NCBI GenBank assembly: GCA_934255545.1
Contig: CAKQOE010000007.1
Location: 1-64,000, forward strand
Reading direction: 5' to 3'
From: an uncultured Clostridia bacterium
GTDB taxonomy: Bacteria; Bacillota; Clostridia; Peptostreptococcales; Anaerovoracaceae
DNA length: 64,000 bases
Positions within the stretch are counted from its first letter, which is position 1. Each line of letters opens with the position of its first letter. Shown here in pieces: positions 1-8,000 of the stretch. The position numbers were made by a program, and so were the translations under genes. The notes under the pieces are model-generated. The model was not told where the DNA came from. It was given only the letters and a program-made list of their open reading frames with translations, and did no database searches.

Positions 1-140
1 AGGGTGCTGTCAACCACCCTATGATGTAACGCCACTTTAGATAGCAATATCTATCGGGGATTAAAGGTCGGAGGTGCAAGCCGTTAGTACGACTGGGCAG
101 TTACAAGCCCATTACCTTTAGGTGATGGGTAGTTGACAAC
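1..140 (+). mobile_element. Right end of an IS200/IS605-type (TnpB) element with omega-RNA-like structure
   Basis: The segment ends in a hairpin, CCCATTACC (108-116), loop TTTA, GGTGATGGG (121-129), preceded by ACAAG and followed by TAGTTGAC. This CAAGCCC-hairpin-GGGTAGTTGAC arrangement is the usual 3' end of IS200/IS605-family tnpB elements, where it forms the last stem of the guide omega RNA and the transposon right end. Further stems lie upstream: AGGGTG/CACCCT (1-6/15-20), GATAG/CTATC (40-44/51-55) and GGTCG/CGACT (66-70/90-94). No coding frame lies in this part, so tnpB would end left of the window. The assignment rests on motif memory; the exact element end and whether tnpB is intact cannot be seen. 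Confidence 0.72.
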
Positions 141-155
141 ATAATGCTCTCTTTC

Positions 156-238
156 AAAAAAGACGCTCCGCATGTACCTGTCCCGGCACGGCTGCAGGCA
201 GCCGCTGCATCAGGATCATATTGCATACGAAACGTCTT
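156..238 (-). terminator. Possible terminator downstream of the thrH-like gene
   Basis: Read on the minus strand, AAGACG (238-233) can pair with CGTCTT (165-160), which runs into a six-T tract. The wide loop contains the 16-bp palindrome at 189-204 flanked by short complementary CCTG/CAGG, so the structure would be a long interrupted hairpin. Its place just after the stop codon at 259 fits a terminator. Confidence 0.45.
189..204. repeat. GC-rich palindrome, 7+2+7
   Basis: Perfect arms CGGCTGC and GCAGCCG around AG. Intergenic, inside the possible terminator after the thrH-like gene. Confidence 0.6.
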
Positions 239-258
239 ATAATTCAATTATTGATATT

Positions 259-864
259 TTATGAGTTCAATACTTCCTTTATAGCGTCAAGCAGCTCGTC
301 ATACTCTTCAAAAGCCGGCAGATCGGGATTATCCTTCTTTATCTGATCCGTGCTCTTAAATAAAAAGCCTGCTTTGCTTGCTCTTATCATTCCGAGGTCG
401 TTGTGGCTGTCGCCGCTCGCAATAGTCTCGTAGCCTATAGACTGCAGCGCCTTTACAGTCGTGTATTTTGACTGTTCCACGCGCATCTTGTAGCCCGTTA
501 TCTCGCCGTCGTCGGCGACTTCGAGAGTGTTGCAGAATATCGTAGGCATTCCGAGCTTTTTCATGAGCGGACCTGCGAACTGCTCAAACGTGTCGCTCAG
601 GATCAGCACCTGGCACAGAGATCTGAGCTCGTCGAGGAATTCCTTCGCGCCCGGCATCGGGTCTATAGTCGCTATAGTTTCCTGTATCTCTTTCAAGCCG
701 AGCCCGTGCTCTTTCAGGATGTCGAGCCTGTACTTCATCAGCTTGTCGTAGTCCGGCTCGTCGCGAGTAGTCTTTTTGAGCTCAGGTATGCCTGTAGCTT
801 CAGCGAAAGCTATCCATATCTCAGGCACGAGTACGCCCTCCATGTCGAGGCATGTTATATACAT
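259..864 (-). CDS. thrH: ThrH-like phosphoserine phosphatase / homoserine phosphotransferase
   Basis: This 201-residue HAD-superfamily protein should remove phosphate from phosphoserine and, like Pseudomonas ThrH, may pass it to homoserine. The N-terminal motif CLDMEGVLVPEIWIAFAE is the ThrH signature, where the second Asp of the usual HAD DxD is replaced by Glu. Motif II is LILSDTF near residue 90 and motif IV is ASGDSHNDLGMI near residue 150. Length matches the family (about 200). I chose the ATG at 864, 9 bases after AAAGGAG, rather than the longer frame to 906, whose extra residues come from a GC-rich palindrome. It follows purC by 89 bp on the same strand and may be co-transcribed with it. 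Function in serine or threonine supply is inferred. Confidence 0.86.
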   Translation of the reverse strand: MYITCLDMEGVLVPEIWIAFAEATGIPELKKTTRDEPDYDKLMKYRLDILKEHGLGLKEIQETIATIDPMPGAKEFLDELRSLCQVLILSDTFEQFAGPLMKKLGMPTIFCNTLEVADDGEITGYKMRVEQSKYTTVKALQSIGYETIASGDSHNDLGMIRASKAGFLFKSTDQIKKDNPDLPAFEEYDELLDAIKEVLNS

Positions 865-881
865 GATCTTCTTCTCCTTTC

Positions 882-898
882 CGCCTGCCGGGCAGGCG
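882..898. repeat. GC-rich palindrome, 8+1+8
   Basis: Arms CGCCTGCC and GGCAGGCG around a single G, lying between purC and the thrH-like ribosome site. A 22-bp stretch covering it (881-902) recurs exactly, in inverted orientation, at 32931-32952. Confidence 0.7.
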
Positions 899-953
899 CG
901 GCGCATAGCGCGTTTATTATTAATGCTGTTAAGCGTATTGAGCAGTAAGATAT

Positions 954-1820
954 TTACAGCGGCTTTCCTGTCAGCAGCTCATAAGCCTGAAGATACTTGT
1001 CTATAGTCTTGTCAACGATCTCCTGAGGAAGCTCCCAGTCATGATCGTTTGCCTTGAGCCAGTCGCGGGCGAACTGCTTGTCGAAAGAAGGCTGACCGTG
1101 ACCCGGCTCGTAACCCTCTGCAGGCCAGAAGCGCGAGCTGTCCGGAGTAAGCATCTCGTCACCGAGAACGATATTGCCGTTTTCGTCAAGACCGAACTCG
1201 AACTTAGTGTCTGCGATTATGATGCCTCTGCCAAGCGCATACTCGGCGCACTTTTTGTATAAAGCGATAGTGTAGTCACGCAGCTTTTCAGCGTATTCAG
1301 CGCCTTTTCCAGGGAAACGCTTTTCGAGATAATCAACGCTCTGCTCATAAGAGATATTTTCGTCGTGGTCACCTATCTCAGCCTTTGTGGAAGGAGTGTA
1401 AATAGGCTCAGGCAGCTTGTCTGACTCCTTAAGGCCCTCAGGCAGCTTTATGCCGCACACCTCGCCTGTCTTTTTGTAGCTTTCCCAGCCGCTTCCTGTT
1501 ATGTATCCGCGCACGATGCACTCTACAGGCAGCATCTCAAGCTTCTTGCACAGCATGCTGTTGCCGTCGAAACGCGGCTGCCTGAAGAACTCAGGCATGT
1601 CCTTAACGTCTACTGAGATCATGTGGTTAGGTATGATGTCCTTAGTGAGGTCGAACCAGAACTTTGACATCTGAGTGAGCACAGTGCCCTTCTTTGTGAC
1701 CTGGTTTTTAAGTATAACGTCGAAACAGCTGATCCTGTCTGTAGCAACCATGATCATAGTATCGCCGTTGTCATAGATCTCTCTGACTTTTCCTTCTTTG
1801 ATAGGCTTCATTTCCTGCAT
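954..1820 (-). CDS. purC: Phosphoribosylaminoimidazole-succinocarboxamide synthase (SAICAR synthetase)
   Basis: PurC joins aspartate to CAIR with ATP to make SAICAR in de novo purine synthesis, in the cytosol. The 288-residue protein starts with the family's GKVREIYD segment (residues about 9-16), then ATDRISCFDVIL (about 27-38), the central VRGYITGSGW (about 98-107) and the C-terminal LGDEMLTPDSSRFWP (about 218-232) that contributes to the active site. The length fits the roughly 290-residue form of SAICAR synthetase. The ATG at 1820 follows an AAGAGGT ribosome site. No other pur gene is adjacent, so it stands apart from a purine operon. I saw no purine riboswitch in the 240 bases upstream, only a small GCCGC/GCGGC hairpin near 1870-1883. 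Confidence 0.96.
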   Translation of the reverse strand: MQEMKPIKEGKVREIYDNGDTMIMVATDRISCFDVILKNQVTKKGTVLTQMSKFWFDLTKDIIPNHMISVDVKDMPEFFRQPRFDGNSMLCKKLEMLPVECIVRGYITGSGWESYKKTGEVCGIKLPEGLKESDKLPEPIYTPSTKAEIGDHDENISYEQSVDYLEKRFPGKGAEYAEKLRDYTIALYKKCAEYALGRGIIIADTKFEFGLDENGNIVLGDEMLTPDSSRFWPAEGYEPGHGQPSFDKQFARDWLKANDHDWELPQEIVDKTIDKYLQAYELLTGKPL

Positions 1821-1972
1821 TTTTTCTACCTCTTTTTAATGTCATTTATTTTATATTATTTTAAACCGCCGCATGAGCGGCAGTAATTTATACTATTTTA
1901 CATTTTTGATACAATTATGTATACAATTTTTCTCAATTAATTATGTTTTTTTGACCGCTCCCGCGGTCCCTG

Positions 1973-1988
1973 CGGCCGTCACCGGCCG
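1973..1988. repeat. CGTCACCG-core palindrome, 6+4+6
   Basis: Arms CGGCCG and CGGCCG with loop TCAC. Intergenic between purC and azlD. A further imperfect GC hairpin with a GGC-tcc-GCC tip lies at about 2036-2057. Confidence 0.6.
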
Positions 1989-2057
1989 ATATAACGCAGT
2001 TCAGGATGTCGCCCGCCTCCGGCAGGCTGCACAGACGCGGCCGGCTCCGCCCGCCGC

Positions 2058-2384
2058 CTAACCAAACACGACCTGCAGAAGTACCATATACAGCACAGTA
2101 CCTCCAAGTATGGAAAGTAAAGTATTATGCTTCCATTTATGTATAAAAACTACAGCCGCAACAGCGATGAACTCAGGCAGCCCGTGATTTCCCGAAAACG
2201 GCGTAACGCCCTTCAGGCAGTACACGACGAGCATGCCCATTATAGCGTACGGCAGTACCTCGCCAAGGTAAAGCACAGCAGACGGCGTATGATTCCTGAA
2301 AACTGCGAACGGCGCAAACCGTATAGCCATAGTCACAGCCGCCGCTACAGCTACTATGAGCAGATCATGGATATTACCTGACAT
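2058..2384 (-). CDS. azlD: AzlD-type branched-chain amino acid export subunit
   Basis: A small membrane protein of 108 residues with four hydrophobic segments, typical of AzlD (PF05437). It works with AzlC as the two-part exporter of branched-chain amino acids and their analogues in the cytoplasmic membrane. Recognisable are the FAPFAVF stretch near residue 24 and the LGEVLPYAIMGMLVVY segment near residues 40-55. I place the start at the ATG at 2384, 7 bases after GGGAGGT; the longer frame to 2393 would use a GTG lying on that site. It overlaps the end of azlC by 11 bp, so the two are translationally coupled. Confidence 0.87.
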   Translation of the reverse strand: MSGNIHDLLIVAVAAAVTMAIRFAPFAVFRNHTPSAVLYLGEVLPYAIMGMLVVYCLKGVTPFSGNHGLPEFIAVAAVVFIHKWKHNTLLSILGGTVLYMVLLQVVFG

Positions 2385-3276
2385 GAGCAACACCTCCCTT
2401 TACGCTTTCAGTCGCGCCGGGCGCGCATGCTTTTGATGCGTTTTTCATTCGTTCTGCGTCTGCTTCCGTAGCATTTTCTGCAGCCGGATCTGCGGCCTCC
2501 ATACGGCCTTCAAGGAACCTGCGTCCCATAAACATCGCAGCAGTTATGCCGATCATCGACGGTATGAGGAAGTTTGACGCGCCAAATACAACAAGGCATA
2601 TCACGGAAATGACGACTCCGCATATCGCCGGGATGTGCGATCCTGCCTTTTCCCACTGCTCTGCAAATATTACTGTAAACAGCGCCGTCATAGAAAAATC
2701 TATGCCCGCTGTATTGAACGTGAGCGCGCTGCCTATGAGCGCTCCTGCGATGCTTCCCACTATCCAGTAAAACTGGTTCAGCGCTGACACAAACAGGTAG
2801 TAAAGCTTCCTGTCAATGCCCTGCGGCAGATCCGGCGAGCAGACGAGCGAGAATGTCTCATCAGTCAGCGCAAATATCAGATACGGCTTCGATGCGCCGG
2901 TATCCTTGTACTTTTCTATCATCGTTATGCCGTAAAAAAGATGACGTATGTTTACCATGAGCGTCATGAGCGCTGTAGCTATGAGCGATGCGCCTGCTGT
3001 GAGCAGGTTTACCGTAACATACTGCATAGAGCCTGCGTATATGGCAAAGCTCATGAGCAGCGCCCACAGCCACGAGTAGCCTGCGTCCTGCAGCAGTATG
3101 CCGAAGCCCATGCCGAGCACTATGTATCCGGCCATTACCGGGACAGAGGCTTTAAACGAATACTTTATGTTCAGCCCGATATCCCGTTTTTCTTTTTTAT
3201 CAAGTCCGTTACGTTCCACCTGTCCTTTTGGGGCATCCGATCCGTCCGGATGGTTTGTCGTGCTTTTATTTTTCAT
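2374..3276 (-). CDS. azlC: AzlC-type branched-chain amino acid export permease
   Basis: AzlC (PF03591) is the larger subunit of the AzlCD exporter. The 300-residue protein has a charged N-terminal tail of about 35 residues and then the family start KASVPVMAGYIVLGMGFGIL, followed by several membrane segments and the typical ALTDETFSL motif near residue 135. The family is usually about 230-240 residues; this one is longer at both ends, with an Ala/Glu-rich tail of about 40 residues that covers the azlD start. The ATG at 3276 follows AAGGAAA at a somewhat long distance. No regulator of the Lrp/AzlB type is next to it. Confidence 0.9.
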   Translation of the reverse strand: MKNKSTTNHPDGSDAPKGQVERNGLDKKEKRDIGLNIKYSFKASVPVMAGYIVLGMGFGILLQDAGYSWLWALLMSFAIYAGSMQYVTVNLLTAGASLIATALMTLMVNIRHLFYGITMIEKYKDTGASKPYLIFALTDETFSLVCSPDLPQGIDRKLYYLFVSALNQFYWIVGSIAGALIGSALTFNTAGIDFSMTALFTVIFAEQWEKAGSHIPAICGVVISVICLVVFGASNFLIPSMIGITAAMFMGRRFLEGRMEAADPAAENATEADAERMKNASKACAPGATESVKGGVAHVR

Positions 3277-3343
3277 TTTTATCTTGATTTTTCCTTACGA
3301 TTCCATAATTCAATATTTCCATAACTTAATATTCATATACGCT

Positions 3344-4672
3344 TTACTGCAGTATGCTGTTTTTTATGCCTGCGTATGAGGCGAGCCAGTGACAGAAGCG
3401 GCGGTCCATCGTTCTTTTCATGTTCTGGTAGTATTCCTCAGTGTACGGCACAAAAAGATAAGGCTCGTCCTGAAATTCTCCGGACTCAAACCTTTCCCTG
3501 CCGTAATTCTTTATGACGTACTCCTCGGCGTAGCTGTCTACGTCAGCCGGAAATCCGCCGTTTTCATCGTGCGCGTAATAATACTGCGTGAATGCTGCGC
3601 CTGTCTCGTTGAAATACGGCGTTATCATGCATCCGCGTATATCCTCGCTGTCGCGTATGAATGCGCGCAGATCGACTGCTGCTGCTGCGCCGTTGTCCTT
3701 TATATCGTCTACTATATTGACATGCCTGAAGAAAAACGGTCCGCTCATAAGGTCGTTCTCCATGCACCAGCGCATGTATATAGCCAGATGGTTATACGCG
3801 TTTATCTCATCGACAGGCAGCTTTTTCTTGCGAAGCGAGTCTATGTGCCATGCCGCGTCATCTATTATCATTTCATTGAACGGCATATTTTCAAGATCCT
3901 CAATGTCGCTTATGCCTGCCATCTCTAAAAGCTCGTCAAGATCAGCCATCGTTTCCGCCTCCTTTATCACGTCTGTCATGTCGTCGCTCTCGTTCCAGTC
4001 AGCGCATCCGTCAGGCCTTTTGACGTCCACGATGTGCGAAACGTCTGAGAGTGCGTATGTAATGAGCGCTTCTGCGCCGTACATCCTCTTGAAATCCATC
4101 TCTTTTTTGTATATCGGTATAAGATGGTAAAAATTTACTTCATCGCCGTTCGGAAGCCTGCAGACGCCCGCGTCCGGGTTTAGCTCGTTCACGCCGCACT
4201 GAGGCGATACGAGAAGCGAGCCGCAAAGCCCTGTGCCCGGCGCAAAAGATCCGCCGTTGTCTATCGTATGCCCCCATCCCAGCCATGTGCCGCACTCAAG
4301 CGGCAGGCGCGCTGCCATTTTCAGGAGCTTCATAGGCCAGTACCACTGTTCTTCCTCGCTCACTATCTTCCAGTCAGGCGGAAGCGTTATAAGGAGCTCG
4401 GCGCGTTCAAGGCCGCCTGTTGACAGGTCGTCCGGCACATCCATCATATGCGCTCCCATCCCGAGCGTCACGAGCGTGTAGTAGTCGCGCCCCGGTACAG
4501 GAGGTATGACGCATATATCTACGTGGATGTCGGGAGACATCACCTCATGGAATACATTCGGATATTCGCCGAAGCATTCTCTTATATGCTCTTCTATAAT
4601 TTCAAGCTCGTCTTCTGTGTAGAGCTCTGTTGCGTATTCTTCTATACTGTTTATAAATTTTTCGTTTATCAT
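3344..4672 (-). CDS. SUFU-domain protein with a C-terminal immunity-like domain
   Basis: The 442-residue protein has a suppressor-of-fused (SUFU) domain over roughly residues 35-195: PNVFHEVMSPDIHVDICVIP, then YTLVTLGMGAHMMDVP and ERAELLITLPPDW. In bacteria this domain is best known from immunity proteins of polymorphic toxin systems. A second region from about residue 270, with WHIDSLRKKKLP, YNHLAIYMRWCMENDL and a long acidic helical end, resembles other small immunity-type domains, but I cannot name the family. No signal peptide or membrane segment is seen. The ATG at 4672 follows a weak GGGGT. No toxin gene is next to it, so it may be an orphan immunity or stress protein. The SUFU call is fairly safe; the role is inferred. 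Confidence 0.7.
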   Translation of the reverse strand: MINEKFINSIEEYATELYTEDELEIIEEHIRECFGEYPNVFHEVMSPDIHVDICVIPPVPGRDYYTLVTLGMGAHMMDVPDDLSTGGLERAELLITLPPDWKIVSEEEQWYWPMKLLKMAARLPLECGTWLGWGHTIDNGGSFAPGTGLCGSLLVSPQCGVNELNPDAGVCRLPNGDEVNFYHLIPIYKKEMDFKRMYGAEALITYALSDVSHIVDVKRPDGCADWNESDDMTDVIKEAETMADLDELLEMAGISDIEDLENMPFNEMIIDDAAWHIDSLRKKKLPVDEINAYNHLAIYMRWCMENDLMSGPFFFRHVNIVDDIKDNGAAAAVDLRAFIRDSEDIRGCMITPYFNETGAAFTQYYYAHDENGGFPADVDSYAEEYVIKNYGRERFESGEFQDEPYLFVPYTEEYYQNMKRTMDRRFCHWLASYAGIKNSILQ

Positions 4673-4792
4673 GATATACCCCGTGGTGCATTTTTTTCAA
4701 TTCCTGCGATCATCTGATCATCGCTGCCTGATCATGCAGTCAGCTTTTAATATTTTATAACAAACGGGCGCTGTTTCATAGACCCAATATTT

Positions 4793-5491
4793 TTACAGCT
4801 CCCATACTTTTATATCGGTATACGGCCTGCTTTCTGCGAGCCCTATGCGCTCTATGCGTGCTGTAAACACTTCAAAATCAGCCTGCATGCATGAAAATGC
4901 CTGTCTCATCTGCGGCTCGCTCAGGCCGCGCGCTATCGTTATGTGCGGCAGCCAGCTGAATGGTCTGTAGCTGTTTCTGTCGTTTTTACTCCGTTTCGGT
5001 GTATTTATGCTTTCTTTGCGCCATTTTCCGCTGCAGGCAGCGGCTTTACGGCCGGTACCGGTCATAGATACATTCTCATTGCTGCCATAGATCGCGCTGT
5101 CTATGTCGGCCGACATCCTGAAAAGGTATTCGTTCAGGACCGGAGTGAGGAACATGACGCGCGGCTTGAATACGCCGAAAGACACTACATCTATATATCC
5201 CGCTCCGATAACGCCGTCACGAATGATCCTGTCGATATGTCCGGCAATAAATTCCGCTTCGATCTGCGCGCCGTCACCGGCGCACGTAAGCCTGCCTGCA
5301 TTTTTACCTGCCTGATCCGCTTCTGCATAGCCGGTGCGGTATGCGGGCGCAGCAAGCTGCGCGATCGTCATATGAGGCGGAATGTCATTATCCACCATAA
5401 ACCGGCATCCCGTCCGCTGAGCTACCGCATCCACATACTTCCTTATCCTCTCTTCCGTCCCCTCGTCAAAATACGCTGATATAAGATACAT
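4793..5491 (-). CDS. 2H phosphoesterase (LigT / 2'-5' RNA ligase-like)
   Basis: Two HxT motifs mark the 2H phosphoesterase fold: PPHMTIAQL near residue 38 and LPHITIARGL near residue 184. These His-x-Thr pairs form the active site that acts on 2'-5' or cyclic phosphodiesters of RNA or nucleotides. The protein has 232 residues, against about 170-190 for most relatives. The extra length seems to come from two inserts: one near residues 60-85, over the palindrome at 5268-5283, and one near residues 140-172, basic and polar, over the palindrome at 5028-5043. The ATG at 5491 follows AAGGTGG by 7 bases. It lies head-to-head with the Cys-rich gene at 5617. Its substrate cannot be told. Confidence 0.82.
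   Translation of the reverse strand: MYLISAYFDEGTEERIRKYVDAVAQRTGCRFMVDNDIPPHMTIAQLAAPAYRTGYAEADQAGKNAGRLTCAGDGAQIEAEFIAGHIDRIIRDGVIGAGYIDVVSFGVFKPRVMFLTPVLNEYLFRMSADIDSAIYGSNENVSMTGTGRKAAACSGKWRKESINTPKRSKNDRNSYRPFSWLPHITIARGLSEPQMRQAFSCMQADFEVFTARIERIGLAESRPYTDIKVWEL
5028..5043. repeat. GC-rich palindrome inside the 2H phosphoesterase gene, 7+2+7
   Basis: Arms CCGCTGC and GCAGCGG around AG. It encodes an Ala-Ala-Ala-Cys-Ser-Gly stretch in a part of the protein with no counterpart in typical relatives. Confidence 0.65.
5268..5283. repeat. CGTCACCG-core palindrome inside the 2H phosphoesterase gene
   Basis: Arms GCGCCG and CGGCGC with loop TCAC, coding part of the first apparent insert near residue 72. 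Confidence 0.6.
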
Positions 5492-5569
5492 ATTTTACCA
5501 CCTTATCCATCTCAAATATTAAATTGCAGACATCCGCTTATCCATGATACCATGTATGCATCGTTGTAA

Positions 5570-5583
5570 AAAAGTATACTTTT
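5570..5583. promoter_or_regulatory. 14-bp palindrome in the divergent promoter region
   Basis: AAAAGTATACTTTT is a perfect 14-bp dyad, 34 bases before the Cys-rich gene at 5617 and within the 125-bp gap it shares with the 2H phosphoesterase gene. It could be an operator for either gene, but no regulator is nearby. Confidence 0.35.
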
Positions 5584-5616
5584 CGCATAAAACACTTAAA
5601 AAGACAGGAAACAGAT

Positions 5617-6165
5617 ATGGATAATAAAAAAATAATTCAGACATACAAGGCGGCATACCGCCTGCTTGACCGGTATTCCCCTGTAGACGGCGACTGCGGT
5701 CTCATGTGCTCTGCAGCCTGCTGTATGTCGGCTTCCGGCTGTGACGGTGAGGAAATGGGCATATACATGCTGCCCGGCGAAGACCTTATGCATGACAAAA
5801 ATGACGCATGGCTCACATGGAATGCTGAAGACAGCGAGGACTACGGATTTCCGGAATCGTGGGATGAAACATTCTGGTTCGTAAAATGCTCAGGACCGGC
5901 AGCTTGCAGGCGGAGCCTGCGTCCCATACAGTGCAGGACATTCCCGCTTATGCCGTACATATCCGAATACGGCGAACTTATTATGATATACAACGACAAC
6001 GAGCTGCCGTATGCATGTCCGCTCATAGAAGACGAAATACCGTTAAACGACGATTTTGTCCGCGCCACGCGCACAGTATGGAAACACCTTCTCCGCGACC
6101 GCCGTATACGCGACATGGTAGAACAGGACTCAGAGCTGCTTCGTGAAGCTCTCGCAGAAGAATAA
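5617..6165 (+). CDS. Cysteine-rich metal-cluster-binding protein (YkgJ/UPF0153-like)
   Basis: A 182-residue soluble protein with clustered cysteines. The first group, CGLMCSAACC followed by SGC, is near residues 27-43; the second, KCSGPAACRRSLRPIQCRTFPL, begins near residue 90; a last Cys lies in PYACPL near residue 131. The RP-x-x-CR-x-FP pattern is like that of the YkgJ family of zinc- or iron-chelating proteins, whose function is poorly known. The ATG at 5617 has only a weak site, ACAGGAAAC. It is the only plus-strand gene in this section and ends at a bidirectional terminator shared with the acyl-CoA synthetase. Metal binding is inferred from the cysteines alone. Confidence 0.68.
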   Translation: MDNKKIIQTYKAAYRLLDRYSPVDGDCGLMCSAACCMSASGCDGEEMGIYMLPGEDLMHDKNDAWLTWNAEDSEDYGFPESWDETFWFVKCSGPAACRRSLRPIQCRTFPLMPYISEYGELIMIYNDNELPYACPLIEDEIPLNDDFVRATRTVWKHLLRDRRIRDMVEQDSELLREALAEE

Positions 6166-6181
6166 ACAGACCGGTAATAAA

Positions 6182-6230
6182 AGGCCCCGGCCGGCGCATA
6201 AAGTACATGATATGCTGCCTGACCGGGGCT
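6182..6230. terminator. Terminator between convergent genes
   Basis: GCCCCGG at 6184-6190 pairs with CCGGGGC at 6223-6229 around an AT-rich loop. It sits between the stop of the Cys-rich gene (6165) and the stop of the minus-strand acyl-CoA synthetase (6237), so it can serve both, though T-tracts are weak. Confidence 0.6.
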
Positions 6231-6236
6231 TATGAA

Positions 6237-8000
6237 CTAAATATTAGCCGCGCGCTTTATCTTTCTCGTAGTCGTTCTGATAAAATCTTCTTTTCTTACT
6301 ATAACATCACGTATGATCTTAAACGTAGGGAGCTTGTCATTCACCTCTGATACGATGCCCTTCATTATTTTTTCCACTTCTGCGTCAGACGGCATCTCTC
6401 CGTATTTTTCTGCCAGATATTCCTTATCCGGGAGTATCTGGACAGCCACGATATCAGTGCCGTTCCTGTCAAGCGCGTACACCATGGAGTCGCTCACCTC
6501 GTCATACTTGTTTATGATATCCTCTATCTCCTCAGGATAGATATTTTCACCGTTTTTTGTAACGATAACATTCTTTTTCCTTCCGGTTATATACAGCCAG
6601 CCTTCACTGTCAAAAAACCCCAGATCACCTGTGTTGAACCAGCCGTCAACGACCGTTTCAGCAGTCAGCTCCGGCATATTGTAGTATCCGAGCATGACAT
6701 TCTCACCCTTGTACCATATCTCGCCTATGCCGTCCTCGTCAGGATCTACGATCTTCATCCGTCCGTTCTTTACGCATACGCCTGTTGAACCGGCTTTTTT
6801 ATAGCGCTTTTCTGAAAACGACGGTGTCGCGGCTATCATAGGCGACGTCTCCGTAAGGCCGTAGCCTGAAACAACGCTTATGCCGAAATCATCAAATCCT
6901 CTCACGATCTCAGGCGGGACGGCTGCAGCGCCGCTTACTACCATTCGAAGCTTGCCGCCAAGCTGCTTTCTTATGGATCTGAATATCTGATTTCCGAGAT
7001 TTATGCCGATGCCGCGTGCCTTGTTATTGAGCGCTATCGCCTTTTTCAGCATTTTTTCCTTACCCTGCTTGCGCGCTGTTTTCCATATCCTGTCATAAAC
7101 AGTTTCAAGAAGCAGCGGTACGGCTATGAAAAACGTATTGTGGATCTCAAGCATGTTCTTTGAAATGTATTTCAGGCCCTCTGAGTACGCGATGCTTGCG
7201 CCTCTGTATAAAAACAGCAGCGAGCCTGTTGACTCATATGTGTGATGTATCGGAAGCACTGAAAGTGTTATATCGTCAGGCCTTATCTCCTCTGCGCGCG
7301 CTATCTCCATAACGTCGAACGCGATATTCCAGTGGCTGAGCATAACGCCCTTCGGAGTTCCCGTAGTGCCTGACGTAAACAGCAGTATGGCCATGACTTT
7401 ATTGTCTATGACTTTATTCGTATAATCAGTTACCCCCTCGCCGACAAGCTTGTAACCGTCTTCAAGAAGCTTCTTCCAGGCGAATGCACCTTCCTCTTCC
7501 TTATAATAAAAAGGCTCATCATCATCCGTACGGTCCCCGTACACATCCATTTTTATCTTATTTTTGATACCTGTAAGCTGCGCGATCTTTTTAGACTCGC
7601 CGCCTGTGTAAAATATCGTGTCGCACTCTGCTGTATCGAGCACATTCCGGACCATAGCCGCGTCAAACTCCTTGTCAACAGGGACTACGACGCCTACGCC
7701 GTTTACAGCAGCAAGATACGTAACGAACCACTCATAACATCCCTGGCCCATGACAGCTATACGCTTTCCGCCGAGGCCCATGGCGAGCATCTTTGTGCCG
7801 AGCGCGTCAACGTCCTTTTTCAGGCGGTCATACGTTATCATATGATACTCGTCACCCTTGAACTTCTTTATCCAGAACGCCGGTCTGTCTGCAAACAGCT
7901 TCGCGCTGCCGTTCAGCAGTTCCTTTATATCCCTTATCTCTCTGATATCCTCATACCAGTTTAGGTCATTCTTGTTGTCTATCATCATTATTTCATTCAT
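6237..8000 (-). CDS. AMP-forming acyl-CoA synthetase (long-chain fatty acid-CoA ligase type)
   Basis: The enzyme activates a carboxylic acid, probably a fatty acid, with ATP and CoA. The 587-residue protein has the AMP-binding P-loop LLFTSGTTGTPKGVMLSH near residue 207, the SGYGLTETSPMIAA motif near residue 380, YNMPELTAETVVDGWFNTGD near residue 440 and a C-terminal lid with GRKKNVIVTKNGENIYPEEI near residue 483. Lys in TTTRKIKR at the very C-terminus is the likely catalytic lysine. No membrane segment or signal is seen. The ATG at 8000 is 9 bases from AGGAG. It stands alone, with a 561-bp gap upstream. Chain length is not readable, so I give no symbol. Confidence 0.9.
   Translation of the reverse strand: MNEIMMIDNKNDLNWYEDIREIRDIKELLNGSAKLFADRPAFWIKKFKGDEYHMITYDRLKKDVDALGTKMLAMGLGGKRIAVMGQGCYEWFVTYLAAVNGVGVVVPVDKEFDAAMVRNVLDTAECDTIFYTGGESKKIAQLTGIKNKIKMDVYGDRTDDDEPFYYKEEEGAFAWKKLLEDGYKLVGEGVTDYTNKVIDNKVMAILLFTSGTTGTPKGVMLSHWNIAFDVMEIARAEEIRPDDITLSVLPIHHTYESTGSLLFLYRGASIAYSEGLKYISKNMLEIHNTFFIAVPLLLETVYDRIWKTARKQGKEKMLKKAIALNNKARGIGINLGNQIFRSIRKQLGGKLRMVVSGAAAVPPEIVRGFDDFGISVVSGYGLTETSPMIAATPSFSEKRYKKAGSTGVCVKNGRMKIVDPDEDGIGEIWYKGENVMLGYYNMPELTAETVVDGWFNTGDLGFFDSEGWLYITGRKKNVIVTKNGENIYPEEIEDIINKYDEVSDSMVYALDRNGTDIVAVQILPDKEYLAEKYGEMPSDAEVEKIMKGIVSEVNDKLPTFKIIRDVIVRKEDFIRTTTRKIKRAANI

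Noticed and set aside
1140..1165. Further CGTCACCG site in purC
   Set aside because: TCTCG-TCAC-CGAGA codes the conserved LGDEM motif of PurC, so the pairing is probably chance.
1821..2057. Purine riboswitch before purC
   Set aside because: Only a small GCCGC/GCGGC hairpin is seen; the conserved junction bases of the purine aptamer are absent.
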